64,000 bases of DNA from Crambe crambe (lineage: Eukaryota > Porifera > Demospongiae > Poecilosclerida > Crambeidae), in contig OZ004593.1 in the NCBI GenBank assembly GCA_963924555.1, forward strand, positions 1,725,480 through 1,789,479, in the 5' to 3' direction. The stretch's first letter is position 1. Each line of letters begins with the position of its first letter. The position numbers were made by a program, and so were the translations under genes. The notes beneath the pieces are model-generated. The model was not told the origin of the DNA and ran no database searches. It saw only the letters and a program-made list of their open reading frames with translations. Below are positions 15,601 to 39,168 of the stretch, one piece after another.

Positions 15601-18600
15601 CTTGTTATCAAACAGCGCAAGTTTGTAAAATTATGCAAAGTTTGCTCTGTCGCCCAACAACAACAATATGCATATGTTCATACAAGTGGGCAGGGTGTAC
15701 TCAGCAACTTCCCATACAATCATGACTTCTCTGGTATAGGGACACACCCCCATCTTGTGATCGTGATATTCCTGCACTCTATAGCCCTTCAATGTTGTGG
15801 ACCGAAACCTCCATAGATCTACATTTATTGCAACGTGTGTATATTCCTCTTGCTTCTTTTCCCCCTAGTGTCCTCATTAAGAGCAAACATAAGGATGATT
15901 TATTATGACTTTGAAGTGACACATACCCCAGCCTGCCTACAGACAGTTGGAGTGAGGCACATAGACACCACATCTGGTTATAATAGGTGGAATCGGGACT
16001 CTTTGTCCCTGGCTGGATTGCTAGTACATAGGTTAGGGTCTCAGTCTAAGACTCATCAGCTTGATTGAAGTACAGGCTAGTCCAGCTGCCACTCCAGTCC
16101 AGCTGCTAAAAAACCCTTACCTGTAATTGCCTAACTTGCTCAATAATTGTTTACCAGCTGAGAGATAATTGCTATATATACAAGTAAAGTGAGTGAAGAG
16201 TGAGTGCAAAATGAAACATAAAGAGGTACATTCCACTGTATAAGAGTCCCCGAAATGAGGACACCTCTAAAAAAGGGGGTGTCCGTGAGGGGTTGTTCAA
16301 GGAATCCCATTTGTTCACCCCCGATACGAGGACACCTCTAAATACTGTCTGTTACAACATTAAAGAATCCCAGTAGTTTCGGGGTGAAATGAATGCTATG
16401 GTGTAGTACTTATATGAAATTTGGTCAACTATTTCCTTGAAATGACTAATAGTCATAGGGCTAGGGGTATGGGGCTAGTGGTAGCCTGAGCCCTAGCCGT
16501 AGCCCTAGCTAGCCCTAGTTATTTCCAGCTCTGCTTTCTCTAAGCACTGTTTTCCGGTCCTTTGAGTGTTCATTGGATTATGTAACCATAACCCACACAT
16601 GGACTAGATTCACAGTGATTGTAATATCTTATGTCAACATTTGTATCGTGTGTCGGGATGGATTGTTTATGGTGCATGACTGAGCGAGCGGAGATCTCCC
16701 CAGCCACCCAAGTCAAGTGTGTTCCATTGTCTGGCCAGTTCCAATTCCCTCCTTTTATGGGGTTGGTGAGTACTTTGTGAAAACAACCATTGCCAAAACT
16801 GTAGCCAATGCCCTATTACCTTCAGTAGCTCTTTATAATGTTGTTGTTGTTTGTGTTATCAACATTCTGTATAGTTGATAAGTCCAGTGTTTCCCCCGGC
16901 CAATGAGGGGTACAGGGGTGCTCCCCCTAATAGGGCTACTTCTCAATAGTTACCACCTCTCTATAAATGTCATGGGAGAAAACGCCATAAACCAGATATA
17001 TCCACCAAGTGGACTCTGGTATATAAGAAACTCTCTTGAGAAATATTATCGTTTAGTAGTAGAGAAAATTTTGATGTGCCTCGATATTATCTTGTGGGTT
17101 TACAAATTAATTTCGATGTTGCTAATGTTTCCCAGTATATCTTCCTATTGATTTCAATTTCAACACTCGGTAACAGCACTGAAGTTGCTAAGTGATGAAT
17201 AATGCATGCTATGCGGTTGCTTAGCAACATGGTGGAGCACACCTTCATGTGTTTGTTTGCACCGAGTAATTTAAGAATTGGGTTTGGTGAACTTGAAAAC
17301 ACACATGTTTAAATCATGATCGATGATTGATCACAAGATCAGGTGACTGGACACACCTTCGTGTATTCTGATTTGTTATGAGATCAGGTGCTTCATGTGG
17401 ATTATAGAAAGCCATCCAACTACGTAATATCGATATCAGATACACTTTACATACATACAACCACCAGCTAGTCCTCCATCTACCCTAAATGTTTCTCCCT
17501 GAACCTTCATACACCGTATAGCGGGTATATTTCGAGGGGTGAAAGTTTCACGATTACGTAGACCTTTTTGTCTTATGTCGCGGGGAAATCATTTGCGGTT
17601 TAGATTTGAAAAAAAAACAACAACCTGGCCAGTGGCCATGTGCATGTATGCACGCACACAGAGCTATGAGGTAGCTAGCTGAAGCTTCTAGGAGCCTAAT
17701 GCAGCACATAAAATGAGCTGCTTGTCAGTCTAACTACTGGAAGAAGGCTCAACAGAGGGACTTCCCAATCCAGCAGACTGGGGATGGAGAAAGGAGTTGG
17801 GAACCACTGTGGACCACTTTTTCAGAAACATTATAGGCATGCTATGAATTGATCCATTGTGGATACAAGAAAGGCTGTACTAGATGGTGCAATTGTGTGA
17901 AGGCTGCCCGCTCTGTGCCCCTATTATGGAGATTGCCAGTAGCTAATAAACTGACACAGTTTATCAATAACCTTTAATTTATACAGTCACAATTAAAATT
18001 CTCGTAACTTTGGAATGGAATGAGATATGGGCATGAGTCCAATCCCATATTACTCCTTAAAGTGTCAGCTTTGTTCTGATACCTAATACTTGATAGTTAA
18101 TCAAAGCATAAATGATAGGAGGTTGTGGTTTCCAAAGTTAATTGACGTCTAGAGGTCACCAGAGGTCAAATTCAAGATGGCTCCCTATCTGAAAATGACC
18201 TTTATGGTATGTAAAAACTATGTACCAAATTTCATGCTTTTATCAGAAAGTGCACAAAACCTCCCTTTTTTGGTGTTAAGCCACTCTACTATATACCGTG
18301 TGTGGCCATATAAATTTTTTCCACCTCTTAATATCCTAACCATGTGCCTGACTTTCTACACACAAATGTGTGATTTTAATAGAACCTCATGTAAAAATTA
18401 AAAAAAGGCTATTAATAAAAACAGGATAACACATTCCAATTTTGTGACTTCAGCACCAGAACTAATTGTTGGCCTAGTGCTTCAATTATAAGAAATGGCA
18501 TTTCAATCATGACGATGCATTCTAAAATAATTCCGACATGATACGTGATGAATCCACCATGTTCAAACAGGTTTCATTGTTTTCAGACACTTGCATATGC

Positions 18601-19393
18601 ACAAGTCGTGTAGCATTTGATGGTTTCCCATTTTCTCGGAATATTACACACATGAAACCTGTCTAATCTGAACACCCTGTAATATGAGAGACCAGCTCCT
18701 GTTAAGACCACTCCACGATGTCTCAACAGCACCTATGTATTTCAAAGAAAACCACTTCTTTAGTGAGGTCACCTCTTTATTAAAGGCACTTATTTAGTGA
18801 GGTCACCTCTATATTAAATATTGTGAGGTCACCTCTATTATTAAAGAAGGCCCACTTGTTCCTGACCCATAGGTGATCACAGCAAGCAGATTTCACTAAA
18901 CCTGTGTGTATATCATGTAATAGTAAAGAATATTGAAATTGTTATGGGAGAACTGCAAAAACCATATAGTATTACTTTTCAAAGCCATGAAAATTCATAG
19001 TATTTTATTGCACTTCCTGTGAATGAATCACCTGCTGTGTGTACTTTTTCAATCACAACAAGAGAATATCCTCGTGCTCCATTATAGTTATCTTGCCTAG
19101 TGCATGTATGCCATAGAAAGTCAGTCTCCCTATACTGCCAGCTACAATGGTTGAACACTCCCTATTGTTAAAAGGAGCAGAAGCAGCTAGAGGTCAAAGG
19201 TCAAATCTGGATTCTTGCACCCTGTCTTTGTGTATTTAGTAAATGGGCCTTTTTGTATGATGACACTACGTGAACTCAATCTTGGCATCTGACACTGCAG
19301 GTCCTTGTCTGAAGTGCTTATCTATATACTGTGCTTCCCTGGGCAGGGTTGCCTGTTCTATCTGACCATCCACTTTATTCTCTCGTGGTCGTG

Positions 19394-29204
<9,811 letters not shown>

Positions 29205-30253
29205 CAATCATACTGCGAGCTTGAGTTCCCACTATGCACAGTGGAGCCTCCAATAAAAGTACACTCCAGTCCCAAGGGAGAATAAACCTCTCAAAGGACA
29301 ACCTAAAATTTACCCCCCCAAAAAGGATAACCTCTCTACAGAGAAGGACAACAGTTGGGTCCCAAGTATGTCCACTGTTAAGAGGTTCCAATGTATTGAT
29401 TTTAGAAGCTTTATCAGTGCTCACATAACAGTCAGTCACAGGACATTTTCCAGTCAATTTCTTCATTTGTCCGGTCATTTTCTGCCTTTGTCTGACTAAT
29501 TTTTCTATTATAGCTATACTCTTAAAACTGCTATTAGATAATCATGTCCGGACAATACTAGAGTGTTACTGTGAGCCCTGTTTATGCTCCAAGTGTGTCC
29601 ACTATTCAGATTCAAATGTATTGATTTTAGAAGTTTTAAGCTACATACTTTCTCATTAAAATTAATTTTGATAAAAATTAGGATTTGTGGGCCATCTCGA
29701 CAGAAATCAAACCTAGCAATAGAACCATGAGGACTAATCAGAGTTAATGCTTCTCTAGCACATTGTGTGTTCAATATAACTATACCATTATTTTATTGTT
29801 TGACAACAATGTGTCTTTCTTCCCCATGTTTTGTTATCGTTTTTGTTGGTCTTTCGTTTGTTTGATGGAGTCATGGCAAAAGTTATTCATTTAAAATACC
29901 CTTTAATCATCAATTTATTATACCGTGCAAATTTTTTAAAAATAAAAATATTGTGCAAGTCATTCAAAGATATGCACCATTTTATCGAATATCCGAGTCG
30001 CTATAGAGTAAAAGAATTATGTTGCAGGACATCATGTTTAATTATACAACATCTCGTGACAGAAAGAAGAAACCAAGATGTTAATTCCCCCTTCATCCCT
30101 TGTAATGATACAGCCTTGATAATAATGAAAAAGTGCTACTGTGCCTGCACCATGCATTGTAGATGGGACATAGTGGCTTTTCCAACTACTTTGCCATGCC
30201 CATATGTTCTATTTACTGATCATGATCTACAGTATGTACTTTTTTTCTTTTTT
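29205..30253. other. Convergent intergenic region RAPGEF1 / CRAT-A
   Basis: Holds the 3' ends of two convergent genes. A cagtggagcctcc end at about 29240 with a ttaagaggttccaatgta end near 29380 marks a degraded TA-type MITE. A 146-codon plus frame at 29831-30271 has no recognisable domain and runs antisense into the CRAT-A last exon; I do not call it a gene. Confidence 0.5.
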
Positions 30254-33200
30254 TTAGAGTTTTGCATTTAGTCCCTTGGAAGCAGTCAACACTGCATGCA
30301 TTTCTGTCATAGTCTCTGTCAGTTTCCCCAAGAACCTGAGGCTGTCCGTCTCCGGGCAGCTGTGAAATGACGAGACAGAGAAAATGACTTGTTTCTCTTG
30401 GGGGTTGTAGCAGACTCCATAACCATCGGGCACGACTGCTCCAAAGCAGAGAAATATATCATAATTCCCCACAGGGACCTGCACATGTAGAATTATAATA
30501 TCATGATTGTGGTGAAAATGAGGGCAAGGACAATTTAACCTCCATAATTCTTTAATAAAAAAAATATAAAAAACTCCCATATCTCCACTTTTCTATTGGA
30601 GCTAATAATTTTAGACCTAGCTCTGAAACTCTCTACAAACAGATAAAATCAGAGGTTGGCACTGTATGCACATCACGAGTATCAAACCTGGCTAGTGGAG
30701 AGGCGGAAAAGGAGGGTCTCCTTGTAAGTGGTATCCTGGAAGATGCGAGGAAGCTCCATTCCATTCTCTTTCGCTATCAACCGCAATCCAAGCAGATGAC
30801 GGTCAAAAGCCTGTCCTTCAAGAGCCTGTAAAATACATACTCTTGTTATAGCCTTGTAAGAAGCACAAGGCCTTCCTTCTTGCTCAACAATTGCAGTGCT
30901 TAGCTAAGAGCCTGTAAATACATACTCCACCATACTTAAGAAGCCTTGTAAGAGGTACAAGGCTCTCTCATTACACTTATATTGCTGCCACAGGGAGGAC
31001 AACCTCTAGCCCTCATTGAGGTATATACCTCCTATACACATAGTGTGTTATTTGTACATACCTCCACAGTGGCTTGTGAATGAGCTTTGACTGCTGCTTG
31101 CAAAGCATTGGCCTTTTCCTTAGCCTGCATTAATATGCACAGATCAGAATGAAACCAATAGTTGATTGGTCCCCCATCAAGAGACCAACTCACTGAAGCT
31201 CTGGGATTTTGCATGGCCCTGATAAAAGTGTGAGCTTCCCTGGTAGTGTTGCGAATGGTGTCTGTCCTTCCCAGTCGGTACCAACGGGTGCTACCACTCT
31301 CATACATTGGAGTCATTCTACCATACATCCTGTTTAAAAATTCTCATTGTCAATACAAGTGATGACCCTTTACCTAATGTTTCATACTTGTAATAAGTGA
31401 GGAGGATTGCATTCTGGATGAATCCATCTGGAGACATTCCAAAGGACTTGGGAAGATACTTTCCAAATTCTGTGTAAGTAATCACGTGCATATCCACATC
31501 ACCTGCAAGTCTGTACAAAGCTGTCATAAGCACAATTCCATGGCAACACAGATACAGAACTTTTTAATTTAGCAGTTGTGGAGAAAATTTTCGCAATACA
31601 CTGTTGATACTACATAGGCTCATGCCATTTGTATTCAAGCAGAAACAATGTTGAACCTAGAATTCAGTACTTTTAACCTATTTGAGTTTTTTTTTGTTGT
31701 TGTTGTTTTTTTGCAAAGATTACTTGCCCATCAAAATTTTTTATGTGCTCACTTATCAATCTTCTCCTTTGCAATCTCGATGTCTTTTGCCACTTGAGGG
31801 GAGATGTTCCACTCGAGGGGTTGGAATGGATGCAGGACAGAACTTGGAACGGGAGAGGACTCTGATAGAACGTCATAAATCTTCCTACATGTTAAATTAT
31901 GTACATAGTTCCAGCCTCATATTATAGACCCAATTTGATTGGTCATCAAGCAAAATTTGATTGCAAAATTTGATCGGTCACAAGAAAAAAATTTGATTAG
32001 ATAAGCAAAATTTTGTTAGTCACAAAGCAAATTTGATCGGTCACAAGCAAAATTTGATCAAAATTTGATTGGTTGCCCAAAAATTTGTTGGAAATCAGTG
32101 GGTATTTCTTGCTCTGCTGCAGTAGCAGTTACGTATGTAAGAATTAAGGCATGTGAAACTCACTGGATGTCGAGTGCAAATAAGTCGATAGCTATAGCAC
32201 AGACACCATCAGCAGCCGAGTGTTCTAGGTTTGAGCCTGCTCCTCCATCTTCCCCAACAAGGATCTGTTCACACAGTGATTTGTGGTTAAGTATGTACTT
32301 TGTCCAATCTGAAACTACTGCATAGCGTGAAATTGCTATACGATAACCCTCCAAGTGACGAGATCTCAGTGATAGAGACAGTCATCTGTTCAACCTGATC
32401 AACACAGGTTCTTCAGTCCGCCCGTCTCTTTATGTCATCATTGATCACATGACAGTCATATGATACTGACAATACAACATTACAATATTTTCCTTTCTGG
32501 AGTGTATGACTTTGCGTCAGTCCACATAGAGGGTTTTTGCACACACACACACACACACGCACACACCTGAATGGCAGAGTCAAACCATCTATTGGTTGAG
32601 TGTTGCTGACATCCATTGCCATGAAGAAACCTTTTGGCCAGCATCGTCTTATGCTGATCCCAGTACTTGGAAGCAGACTGGAGGTCTTCCTGGATCTCTG
32701 ACTGCGTCTTATCCAAGCTGAGGACGCCCTGAGCCGTCTCGATTGCTTCCAAAGTGGACCAATTTACAGGATCTGTAAGTGCAGCATTGTCAATAGTAAA
32801 AGCTCGCTCTGTACTTGCCTTCAAAGGGGGTGCTAATTCTCTTGAAGCCTCTACTACACTATTGCTAACACTTGCATGATACTGCTAAACATTCATACTA
32901 ATGACTATTTGTCACCCCTTCATTTATCTGCCTTGTCTTGTCTAACGGCTATGGGATTACAATGTTTTCCCCTTCCAAAACATTGATAAACAAAGGGATG
33001 AGAAAAGTGTGCACTATACACCGTGCAGTAATATACTGTAGCATTGGAAAGGGGGAGCACCATGGTACCCCTTAACCTGTGTGATTGTGGACAATTAATA
33101 AAATGGAAACAATTACACCACTGTGGATCATTCTGAGGACAGACACTTGTCTCTGTTGATTTAGCCTGGTCTGTTATCACTGCTATTATAGTAACCACAT

Positions 33201-34252
33201 GCATGTGGTTAAGACACAAGGGCCTAGAGTAATCTGTTACACAATGCCAGTCTTAGTGATGAGGATCTGTCTCAAAGACATGCAATAGGGTTTAATTAAA
33301 GAGGCTATCCTCTCTTGCAATAGAGGTTATCCTCTCGCATAATTACAGAGGTTATCCTCTCTTGCAATAGGGTACAATTGCAGAGGTCATCCTCTCTTGT
33401 GATAGGGTACAATTGTCCATAGTTATCCCTTCTTGTGATAGCTAGGGTACAACCATTTAATTACAGTGGTCATCTTCATAGGATACAATTGTCCATGATT
33501 ACAGAGGTTATCATCTCTCAATTGGGACTTTTAGTATAAAGTATATTCTTCACCTTCACCGACCTTGCATCAGTTCTTGCCTTGTCTTGAACCAGTTATC
33601 TCTGTGTTCAGTGGTGAGGACACCCACAGGATGTTCACAGGACTCTGGCGCTGCTCGCAAAATGCCATGCAGCTGCTCAATGATGTGGGAGGGTGGGGCC
33701 ACAGCGAGGGTGCCATCAGGACAGTCATAGAGGAGGTCAAGTTTATAGAACTGTAGCAGAAAAAAAGTCAAAGTGGTGAATAAATCAGATCAATATGTAA
33801 TGAGACCACTTTCTCTATAAAGGCCGCTCCACCATGTCTCAACAGCACCTATTCCAGCTACAGTGAAATATGCCTAACCAGACCAACCTGTAACAGCTAT
33901 TTCAACCTTTACCACTTCCCCAATTAAGGCCACTTTTATCGCTCACATGTCCGTTCCTCATGACAATGATGTGTCGTGATTTGTGAATGGGGGTCTTTGC
34001 TGCAGTGTCCACAGGCATGGCAGGAATCCTGCACATGGAGTACATGTCATACTGAGCCATGCACATGGGTCTCTTTCGATACACATCGGGTGGGACTGCA
34101 TGGCTGGAGGAGGCAGAACATAAACATTGAAAGTGATTTGCTATAATTATGAAGAAATGAGCAAGACTTACTTCTGAATTATCAAGTTCCATTTGAGTAT
34201 AGCAAGGGCCAGTCTAGCTGCAGTCCTACAAGAATAGGGAGAAGGAGGGAAG

Positions 34253-34345
<93 letters not shown>

Positions 34346-35382
34346 AGGGGAGGAAGTGAGGGCGTGAGGGAAGGGGAGATGGAAGGAAGGAGGGAGGGAG
34401 TAGGAAAGAGGGAAAGGAGAGATTCTAGAGAGAAGGAGAGAAAAGTACCTCACAAATGTATCCTGATCTCCAGATGGTTGGCGAGGAAAGCCAACAGCTG
34501 GATTGGAGTGGACTACCATGGGCTCTCTGAATCCCAAGTAAGCCGTCTCATTCCACCATTGGAGCAACTGTAAGAATAGGTCAGATTTGAGTTCTTACTG
34601 CCAGCTTCTTCTAGTTGAAACTTACCCAGCTTTCCCTGGCATCAGCTCTCTCCAGCAGCTTCTTCTGCAACTGCTCACCCACTCCTCCAGGCTTCCCGAA
34701 CTCTGCCACGATTCTCTTAGTGGCCTCAAACTCCTCAATGCTCACTAAATACTGAAAATAATGAGACAGTGCTCATCATCGCCAATCTCTCTCTCTCTCA
34801 TAATAGAAACATTAATCTATATTTTAGGCATTATAAAGAGGTCTACAGACTACAGTACATTTATTTTTAACTGTGAAAGTAGTCACAAGACCTTGTTAGC
34901 ACTAGCTCTTCTGATAGTACCTTTACACAACACCCACATCCTGTACACTGACCTGAACTCCAGCTAAGTACTTCTTGAGAGTCTGGTCCAAAGGAGGCAC
35001 AGGGAGCTTTGGAATTGAGTCCTGGAGCTTGTACATCTGCCCCTTTACATACTTCCCTTCCCACTCTTTGGGAAGCTCAGGGAATTGGATTTTGGCGTCA
35101 GGACCCGATGTGGTATAATGCTGAGATCGAGGAGTTAAGGTCTTTGATCCTCTCTGAAGCTTGACTGGCATGTTTGCAGAGGAGTCCTGGGTAAACAAGT
35201 AAACAAAACAACTTGGCTTATTGCTAGGCGTGTAGAAAACGGCAACTGAACAAAGTGAAAGGAAAAAAAAAACTGGATTTGGGCATACCTAAACTCACCA
35301 ATGCTACGCTGGGCTGAATAGATCTGATAACGGATCTCCAGCACAGAGAACTCTTTCCCTGCAAGGACCGCAGGCTTAGCAT
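30254..35382 (-). CDS. CRAT: Carnitine O-acetyltransferase, copy A, predicted mitochondrial and peroxisomal
   Basis: Fifteen exons, transcript order: 35299-35382, 34953-35186, 34626-34751, 34449-34567, 34172-34225, 33947-34103, 33564-33750, 32567-32772, 32164-32264, 31753-31884, 31388-31510, 31194-31329, 31062-31124, 30688-30825, 30254-30478; 694 aa (human CRAT 626). The ATG at 35380-35382 opens MLSLRSLQGK, an Arg/Ser-rich stretch with no acidic residue for about 28 residues, a likely mitochondrial presequence. Family landmarks: LPVPPLDQTLKKYL, WWNETAYLGFREP, KRPMCMAQY, the catalytic His in NLEHSAADG, KDIEIAKEKID, STRWYRLGRTDTIR, RLSTSQ and VVPDGYGVCYNP. It exchanges acetyl groups between CoA and carnitine. 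The protein ends AKL, a type 1 peroxisomal signal, as in vertebrate CRAT. A longer exon 1 in another frame lacks an ATG and was rejected. Confidence 0.94.
31928..32090. repeat. Short degenerate tandem repeat in CRAT-A intron 9
   Basis: Units of about 25 bp based on aaatttgattggtcacaagc recur about six times with substitutions. Lies between exons 31753-31884 and 32164-32264. Confidence 0.7.
33290..33530. repeat. Degenerate minisatellite in CRAT-A intron 7
   Basis: Units of about 40 bp containing cagaggttatcctctcttg and gggtacaattg recur about five times. Non-coding. Confidence 0.7.
34260..34342 (+). repeat. (GA)n array, about 83 bp, CRAT-A intron 4
   Basis: GA on plus, therefore CT in the CRAT-A sense; followed by GA-rich imperfect sequence to about 34440. 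Confidence 0.97.
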
Positions 35383-35590
35383 ATCGTTTATCTACCCCCA
35401 GCGCAGCTGCTTCCAATTAAGAAAACGGTGGGCTGTAATAAAAAGAACCTTTCATCATTTAGCGCCTTAGTATACGGAAATCCTTCAACTCCGTGAACTA
35501 AGGCCAAGACTGCGGTTTTATTTGAATGATGCCTATGCCTAGCGCCTGCGGTCATGAAATTAATTCACTTCAAAGTTCAAAATTTCAGAA
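35383..35590. promoter_or_regulatory. Probable bidirectional promoter CRAT-A/ERI2
   Basis: 208 bp between divergent start codons. No TATA box seen. Confidence 0.45.
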
Positions 35591-38500
35591 ATGAAATCCT
35601 CTTCCAGATCAAAGCCTTCTAAGACAAAGCAGCTTGCTAGGTAATTGAATCATGTGTACTGTTGCCAGATGCCAGATTATGTGCTGCTAGCTAGCTTTTA
35701 TTCAATATTCAAACAGAGACCTTGGTTTGTTACCTCCTAAAAGAAAGGCTGGTGATAAACAAGAAAATGGACCTGCAAAGAGGAGAAAAGGTAATTATGC
35801 AACAGCACCCTTGGTCGACCAGTCCTGCTGACCTTGGATTGATTATCAGTCCTGCATGCAGGGGTGTGGTCTGGGTGTGGTCTGAATTGGATCATGAATT
35901 ATCAGTCCTGCATGCAGGGTTGTGGTCTGGGTGTGGTCTGAATTATCACAATTGTTATTAATTTTCAGGACAGGTGCTGAATTATTTGATTGTGATTGAT
36001 TTTGAGTCAACTTGCTGGGAAAATAGGAAAGGATCGCAAGAAATAAGTTAGTATGCTAGCTATATTATTATGACTGCCATACTTTTTTTTCATTTTTTGT
36101 TGTATCAGTTGAATTTCCAGCAGTTTTATTGGACCTGTCTACTGGCAAAGTGTTGCAAGAGTTCCACCACTATGTTTGTCCAACTGAACACCCCGTGCTT
36201 AGCACATTCTGCAAGGAATTGACTGGTATATCACAGGTGAGATTAGAACCCTGGTATTTCATATTGATAAGTGCAGGGTTTGACCCCCCCCCCCCCCCCC
36301 CCCCAAATGGGAACAGAGGCTTCATAATATACATTCGCTTATGCTCTACGCGTACTTCATATGTTAATAAGCACAGGGTTCTCCCCCTTATGGAGACAGA
36401 GAGAGAGGCTGCACTATTCACAATATACTCGTGCATTTACTTTAATGTCCATTTTTTTTACATTCAATTCGTTAGAGTCAAGTAGATGGAGGTATCCCTT
36501 TACCTACTTGTCTTTACCTCTTCAACAAGTGGGTTCAAAGTCTAAAGGAAGATATGGGTGTGGTCTTGATGGAGCCAGGAAATGAGTACACGGGAGAGGA
36601 GGACCTCTGTGCCATAGCTACTTGGACCGACTGGGATCTGGGGGTGTGTCTGAAGTACGAGTGCAGCAGAAAACAGATCAGAAAGTCGGCTTTCTTTAAT
36701 CAATGGATAGACATCAGAGCTGTCTATAAAGTGAGTAGAGCAAAACTGATACTAAGGGCAGGAGACAAACTTACTAGCAATTCCTTGGAAAACGACCAGT
36801 TATACTTCTAGCCACGTAGTTCTTGCTCTAAGTGTTTTGAATCACAAAGTTTCTTATCAACAGTCGGGCTGAAACCAGAAAGCTTTTTTTGCCCATGAAG
36901 ACATCAGTAAGTAAACGTCCTTCACCACCTAAGCCTCTTTCTGATAGGATTTTAAAAGGAACCATAGTGTTCCAATCCCTTCTTTGCAAGACAGCAACTT
37001 CCAAGAGATACTGGGTACACCTATACTTGAAAATAGCATCTTCTTTTGGACTTGACCTAGCTTCATACCCGAAAGAAAATGCCTGGGTAAGGCTAGACTT
37101 GACCCTTATAGTGTACGTATGAAAATCAATGTAGAGTTTTTATGAGAGAAACCCATCTGGCTTGAGTGGAGCTTTGGAAGATCTCGGCATGCCTTTTATT
37201 GGAAAGCAGCACTCTGGTAAGCATGTTATAGAATTTCATTTGCTATATCATTTGTTATCAGAACATAATCATTTTAAAATTAGGTATTGATGATGCCAGA
37301 AATACTGCCAAACTGTGCTACCGAATAGCCCGCGATGGATATAAGCTAGCCATTACAAAGTGCATTCAGAAACAAGTAAGAATTCAAGAGATATCATGTA
37401 AAAGAGGACCAGAAGGACACTCACTAATGTGGATCTTTTCTTTGAATGTTCACACAACAAATGTTTCCTTCTGTAGGTAAAATCTTATATCCGTCCTCCC
37501 ACAAGTTTGAATCAGCCATCTATGAGAAATGGATCGAATGTCTGTACAGAGCAGCGTCACTGGAGACCTGAGGAGGCGAAGAAGTCCACTGAATTCAAGA
37601 ATGAATTGGCATGTCATAAGAATTCTCCTGTCAGTATTCAAGATTACTCTTCTAGCAGGAAACAGCCAGAAACTCCTAAGCAATCCGCAGTGGGAATGGT
37701 GAAAGAGAAGAACGAGTCATTGGACTGTAATGGTCACGATACCTTAGCTGATTTTGAGTCCATAGAGTGCCAAGATGACTGGGATGATTTCGACAGTGAT
37801 TTCCTGAAGGATGTTGCTGATGAAATAGATAACTGGGAAGAGCAATTGGGACATTTCGCAAACAAACGAAATCCTGCCTCTCTAAGTAGCTCCAAAGAGC
37901 AGTACAATACACCGGGTGTGACCCACAAGAGAGTCCATAGTGGACCAACTCTCATCCATCAGACTTTCACTCCTTCGAGGTCAGAGTTCATAAGTCATGT
38001 GACACCATTCACCCTCCTGCCATGTGCAGCATCCAAGACCATGGGCCTCCCAGCAGCAAGAGGCTTCTATGGGGCTGATAAGGAATCCGTTATCAGTGAA
38101 AATAGGAAGGCTTCTAAGCTTTCAAGTGCTTCTCATGACACATTATCATGTGAAGGAAAGGAGAGTTGTGTGCCGCCAAATCACAGTAATTTTATTGTTG
38201 ATGTCGTAAACAAAACTCCAAATCTGTTTTTGTCTTCTAGGACTAGTAGACAGAGTGTATTAGGGAACCGAAATCACCGAGATTGCCAGGATTCATCCCC
38301 CATTACCAATCGTAATGCCACTCCTTATTGCAGCCCTGCTGTTATTGAAGAGACTCCTCCAAACCAACTTGGTAGTACATCTTTAACAAAAATCCCATCC
38401 AGATATTGTATGGCTAAAAGTACTGGTTCTCTACTGGAGACACCCACAACAGTTGCCTCCAGTTTTGCTTCAAAGAAATGCTTTCAAACTCCTAACACCA

Positions 38501-38871
38501 TAGCAAATTTTACTAAGACTACTGGTTCTCCAAAAGAAGTCTCTAGTTTTGCTTCAAAGAAATGCTTTCAAACTCCTGATACCACAGCAAGGTGGCACAG
38601 ATCAAAACAATGTTTCTCCCCTCACTCACTCAGTGACTCGTCATCAGTGGTGACCAGTGGGGGAAAGATCACACCCCCTCTCTGCAGGTGTGGTCGGAGG
38701 GCAAAGAGGAAGATTGTGACCACCTCTGGACCTAATGAGGGTAGGCCTTTCTATGCATGTCCTAATGGCAGAGGATATGGCCGCAAACAGAGCTGCGAGT
38801 ATTTCAGATGGGAAGTCTGTGCTTCAGATTTCTTGAATAGTGCAAAACCTTTGCTATCAGAGTATGAGTAG
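35591..38871 (+). CDS. ERI2: ERI1 exoribonuclease family member 2 (ERI2)
   Basis: Eight exons: 35591-35640, 35717-35790, 35969-36046, 36109-36236, 36476-36730, 37135-37216, 37284-37375, 37477-38871; 717 aa (human about 691). The DEDDh 3'-5' exonuclease domain begins LIVIDFESTCWE (Asp and Glu metal ligands, about residues 50-60), continues IEFPAVLLDLSTG, TEHPVLSTFCKELTGI, TWTDWDLGVCLKYEC and closes with GIDDARNTAKL, carrying the last Asp. A long disordered Ser/Pro/Asp-rich region follows in one 1.4-kb exon, with a 28-residue internal duplication. Near the C-terminus PPLCRCGRRAKRK and FYACPN...CEYFRWE form a GRF-type zinc finger that binds single-stranded nucleic acid, the feature that separates ERI2 from ERI1 and ERI3. 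Divergent from CRAT-A. Confidence 0.93.
35842..35945 (+). repeat. 56-bp tandem duplication in ERI2 intron 2
   Basis: Two adjacent units beginning attatcagtcctgcatgcag, differing by few bases. Confidence 0.85.
38416..38590 (+). repeat. 84-bp in-frame coding repeat in ERI2
   Basis: Two units, 84 nt apart, both encode SSFASKKCFQTP followed by Asn/Asp-Thr; each is preceded by a STGS or TTGS segment. Part of the disordered region before the GRF finger. Confidence 0.85.
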
Positions 38872-39168
38872 CTTGTTGTTGTTGTTGTTGTTGTTGTTGT
38901 GATAGTCTGATTTCCTTATATCAACTTTTATAATACTTTATTCATAATATACTCCAGAAAGAAAAAAAAAGGTTTTTAATACTGTTGTAATTTTATGTAA
39001 ACACTGAGCTGCTGTGGAATTGTATATAAGTGGTGGTATGTTGTTAAAAATGTAGCATATACAAAGTAGTGCTAAAAATGTTGATGGTTCTAGCTAACTA
39101 ACTGGAATAAGTGAGTGGTTGGTGTACATAGAGTTATTATCACAATGTGAAAGAGAAAAAAAAATGGG
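38872..39168. other. Convergent 3' region ERI2 / T-box A
   Basis: 297 bp between the two stop codons. A (GTT)n tract lies directly after the ERI2 stop (38874-38900). No gene. Confidence 0.6.

Noticed and set aside
15835..16068. 77-codon ORF with a hydrophobic start
   Set aside because: Apparent signal sequence is probably chance; no splice structure or familiar motif.
29831..30271. 146-codon plus-strand ORF
   Set aside because: No start context, domain or splice partner; low-information composition, and it overlaps the CRAT-A terminal exon antisense.
35135..35416. Alternative CRAT-A N-terminus in another frame (containing KPAVLAGKEFSVLEIRY)
   Set aside because: It has no ATG and reads out of phase with exon 2; the ATG at 35380-35382 gives a presequence-like peptide in the right phase.
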